A DNA stretch of 5,989 nucleotides from NCBI GenBank assembly GCA_003504855.1, contig DNZD01000160.1, positions 1 to 5,989 of the forward strand. Direction: 5' to 3'. Positions 5,921 to 5,989 of the stretch are shown here, piece by piece. The position numbers were made by a program, and so were the translations under genes. Under the pieces are notes generated by a model. It was not told where the DNA came from, ran no database searches, and saw only the letters and a program-made list of their open reading frames with translations. How positions within the stretch are numbered: position 1 is the stretch's first letter; each line of letters starts with the position of its first letter. The stretch is from Cytophagales bacterium (lineage in GTDB: Bacteria; Bacteroidota; Bacteroidia; Cytophagales; Cyclobacteriaceae).

Positions 5921-5989
5921 ATGAGTGACTCCATTCTGCACGAATGCGGCGTAGCGCTGGTAAGGCTGCGCAAGCCCCTTTCCTACTAC
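5921..5989 (+). CDS. purF: Amidophosphoribosyltransferase-like class II glutamine amidotransferase, N-terminal 23 codons
   Basis: Only the start is present and the frame is open to the right edge. The translation is MSDSILHECGVALVRLRKPL followed by SYY. The HECG(V/I)AL pattern with Cys9 is that of class II (Ntn) glutamine amidotransferases, where removal of a short propeptide exposes cysteine as the N-terminal nucleophile; MSD-x4-HECGIAL-x-R-LxKPL-x-YY is how I recall the Bacteroidota PurF-like proteins. PurF makes phosphoribosylamine from PRPP and glutamine, the first step of purine synthesis. The ATG at 5921 is supported by an in-frame stop at 5894-5896 and a close promoter. Another class II amidotransferase cannot be ruled out from 23 residues, and the C-terminal phosphoribosyltransferase domain is not visible. 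Confidence 0.65.
   Translation, partial: MSDSILHECGVALVRLRKPLSYY

Noticed and set aside
4427..5924. Plus-strand frames at 4427-4639, 4839-5198, 5347-5610 and 5688-5924
   Set aside because: They are antisense to the ferredoxin and reductase genes; the last also crosses the intergenic region and overlaps the start of the purF-like gene in another frame.
1..5989. Mobile element, CRISPR array, defence or toxin-antitoxin system
   Set aside because: No terminal repeats, transposase, repeat-spacer pattern or small paired genes were seen; all intergenic gaps are under 150 bases and the genes are housekeeping or signalling.

Overview
The window looks like an ordinary chromosomal stretch from a Bacteroidota bacterium, most likely of the Cytophagales or a neighbouring order. 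This rests on several independent signs: the Bacteroidota-type FabI (an 'LTYIASQR' active-site loop and 'ISQSPTVTTAG' substrate loop), the 'PPGKINLGL' start of IspE, a TPR-containing membrane histidine kinase of a kind abundant in this phylum, a PurF-like N-terminus of the form MSD-x4-HECG, -7 promoter elements of the TAnnTTTG type, and no Shine-Dalgarno sequence before any start. Base composition is balanced and even. I see no tRNA, rRNA, CRISPR array, insertion sequence, integrase or phage gene.

Layout from left to right. Positions 1-1349 (minus strand) hold a probable two-gene operon: fabI (enoyl-ACP reductase, fatty acid synthesis) followed after 7 bases by ispE (CDP-methylerythritol kinase, MEP isoprenoid pathway), which runs off the left edge. 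An 80-base divergent region separates fabI from murI (glutamate racemase, D-glutamate for peptidoglycan) on the plus strand. After a 108-base gap comes a complete plus-strand sensor histidine kinase: signal peptide, TPR array, one membrane helix, HisKA and HATPase domains, with no response regulator beside it. Its stop codon lies only 3 bases from that of a convergent minus-strand pair: a TrxR-like ferredoxin-NADP reductase (upstream) and a [2Fe-2S] ferredoxin (downstream), 7 bases apart. A 143-base divergent region with two short dyads and one good Bacteroidota promoter separates the reductase from the first 23 codons of a purF-like class II glutamine amidotransferase, which runs off the right edge.

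How they work together: the reductase and ferredoxin form an evident NADPH-to-iron-sulphur electron relay. fabI, ispE, murI and purF are housekeeping genes of lipid, isoprenoid, cell wall and purine synthesis with no direct biochemical link to one another. The kinase is the only obvious signalling element and its stimulus and partner cannot be read from here. I did not find a convincing undescribed system. The points most worth a second look are regulatory: very short leaders, dyads in the two divergent regions, and the tightly packed convergent gene ends.
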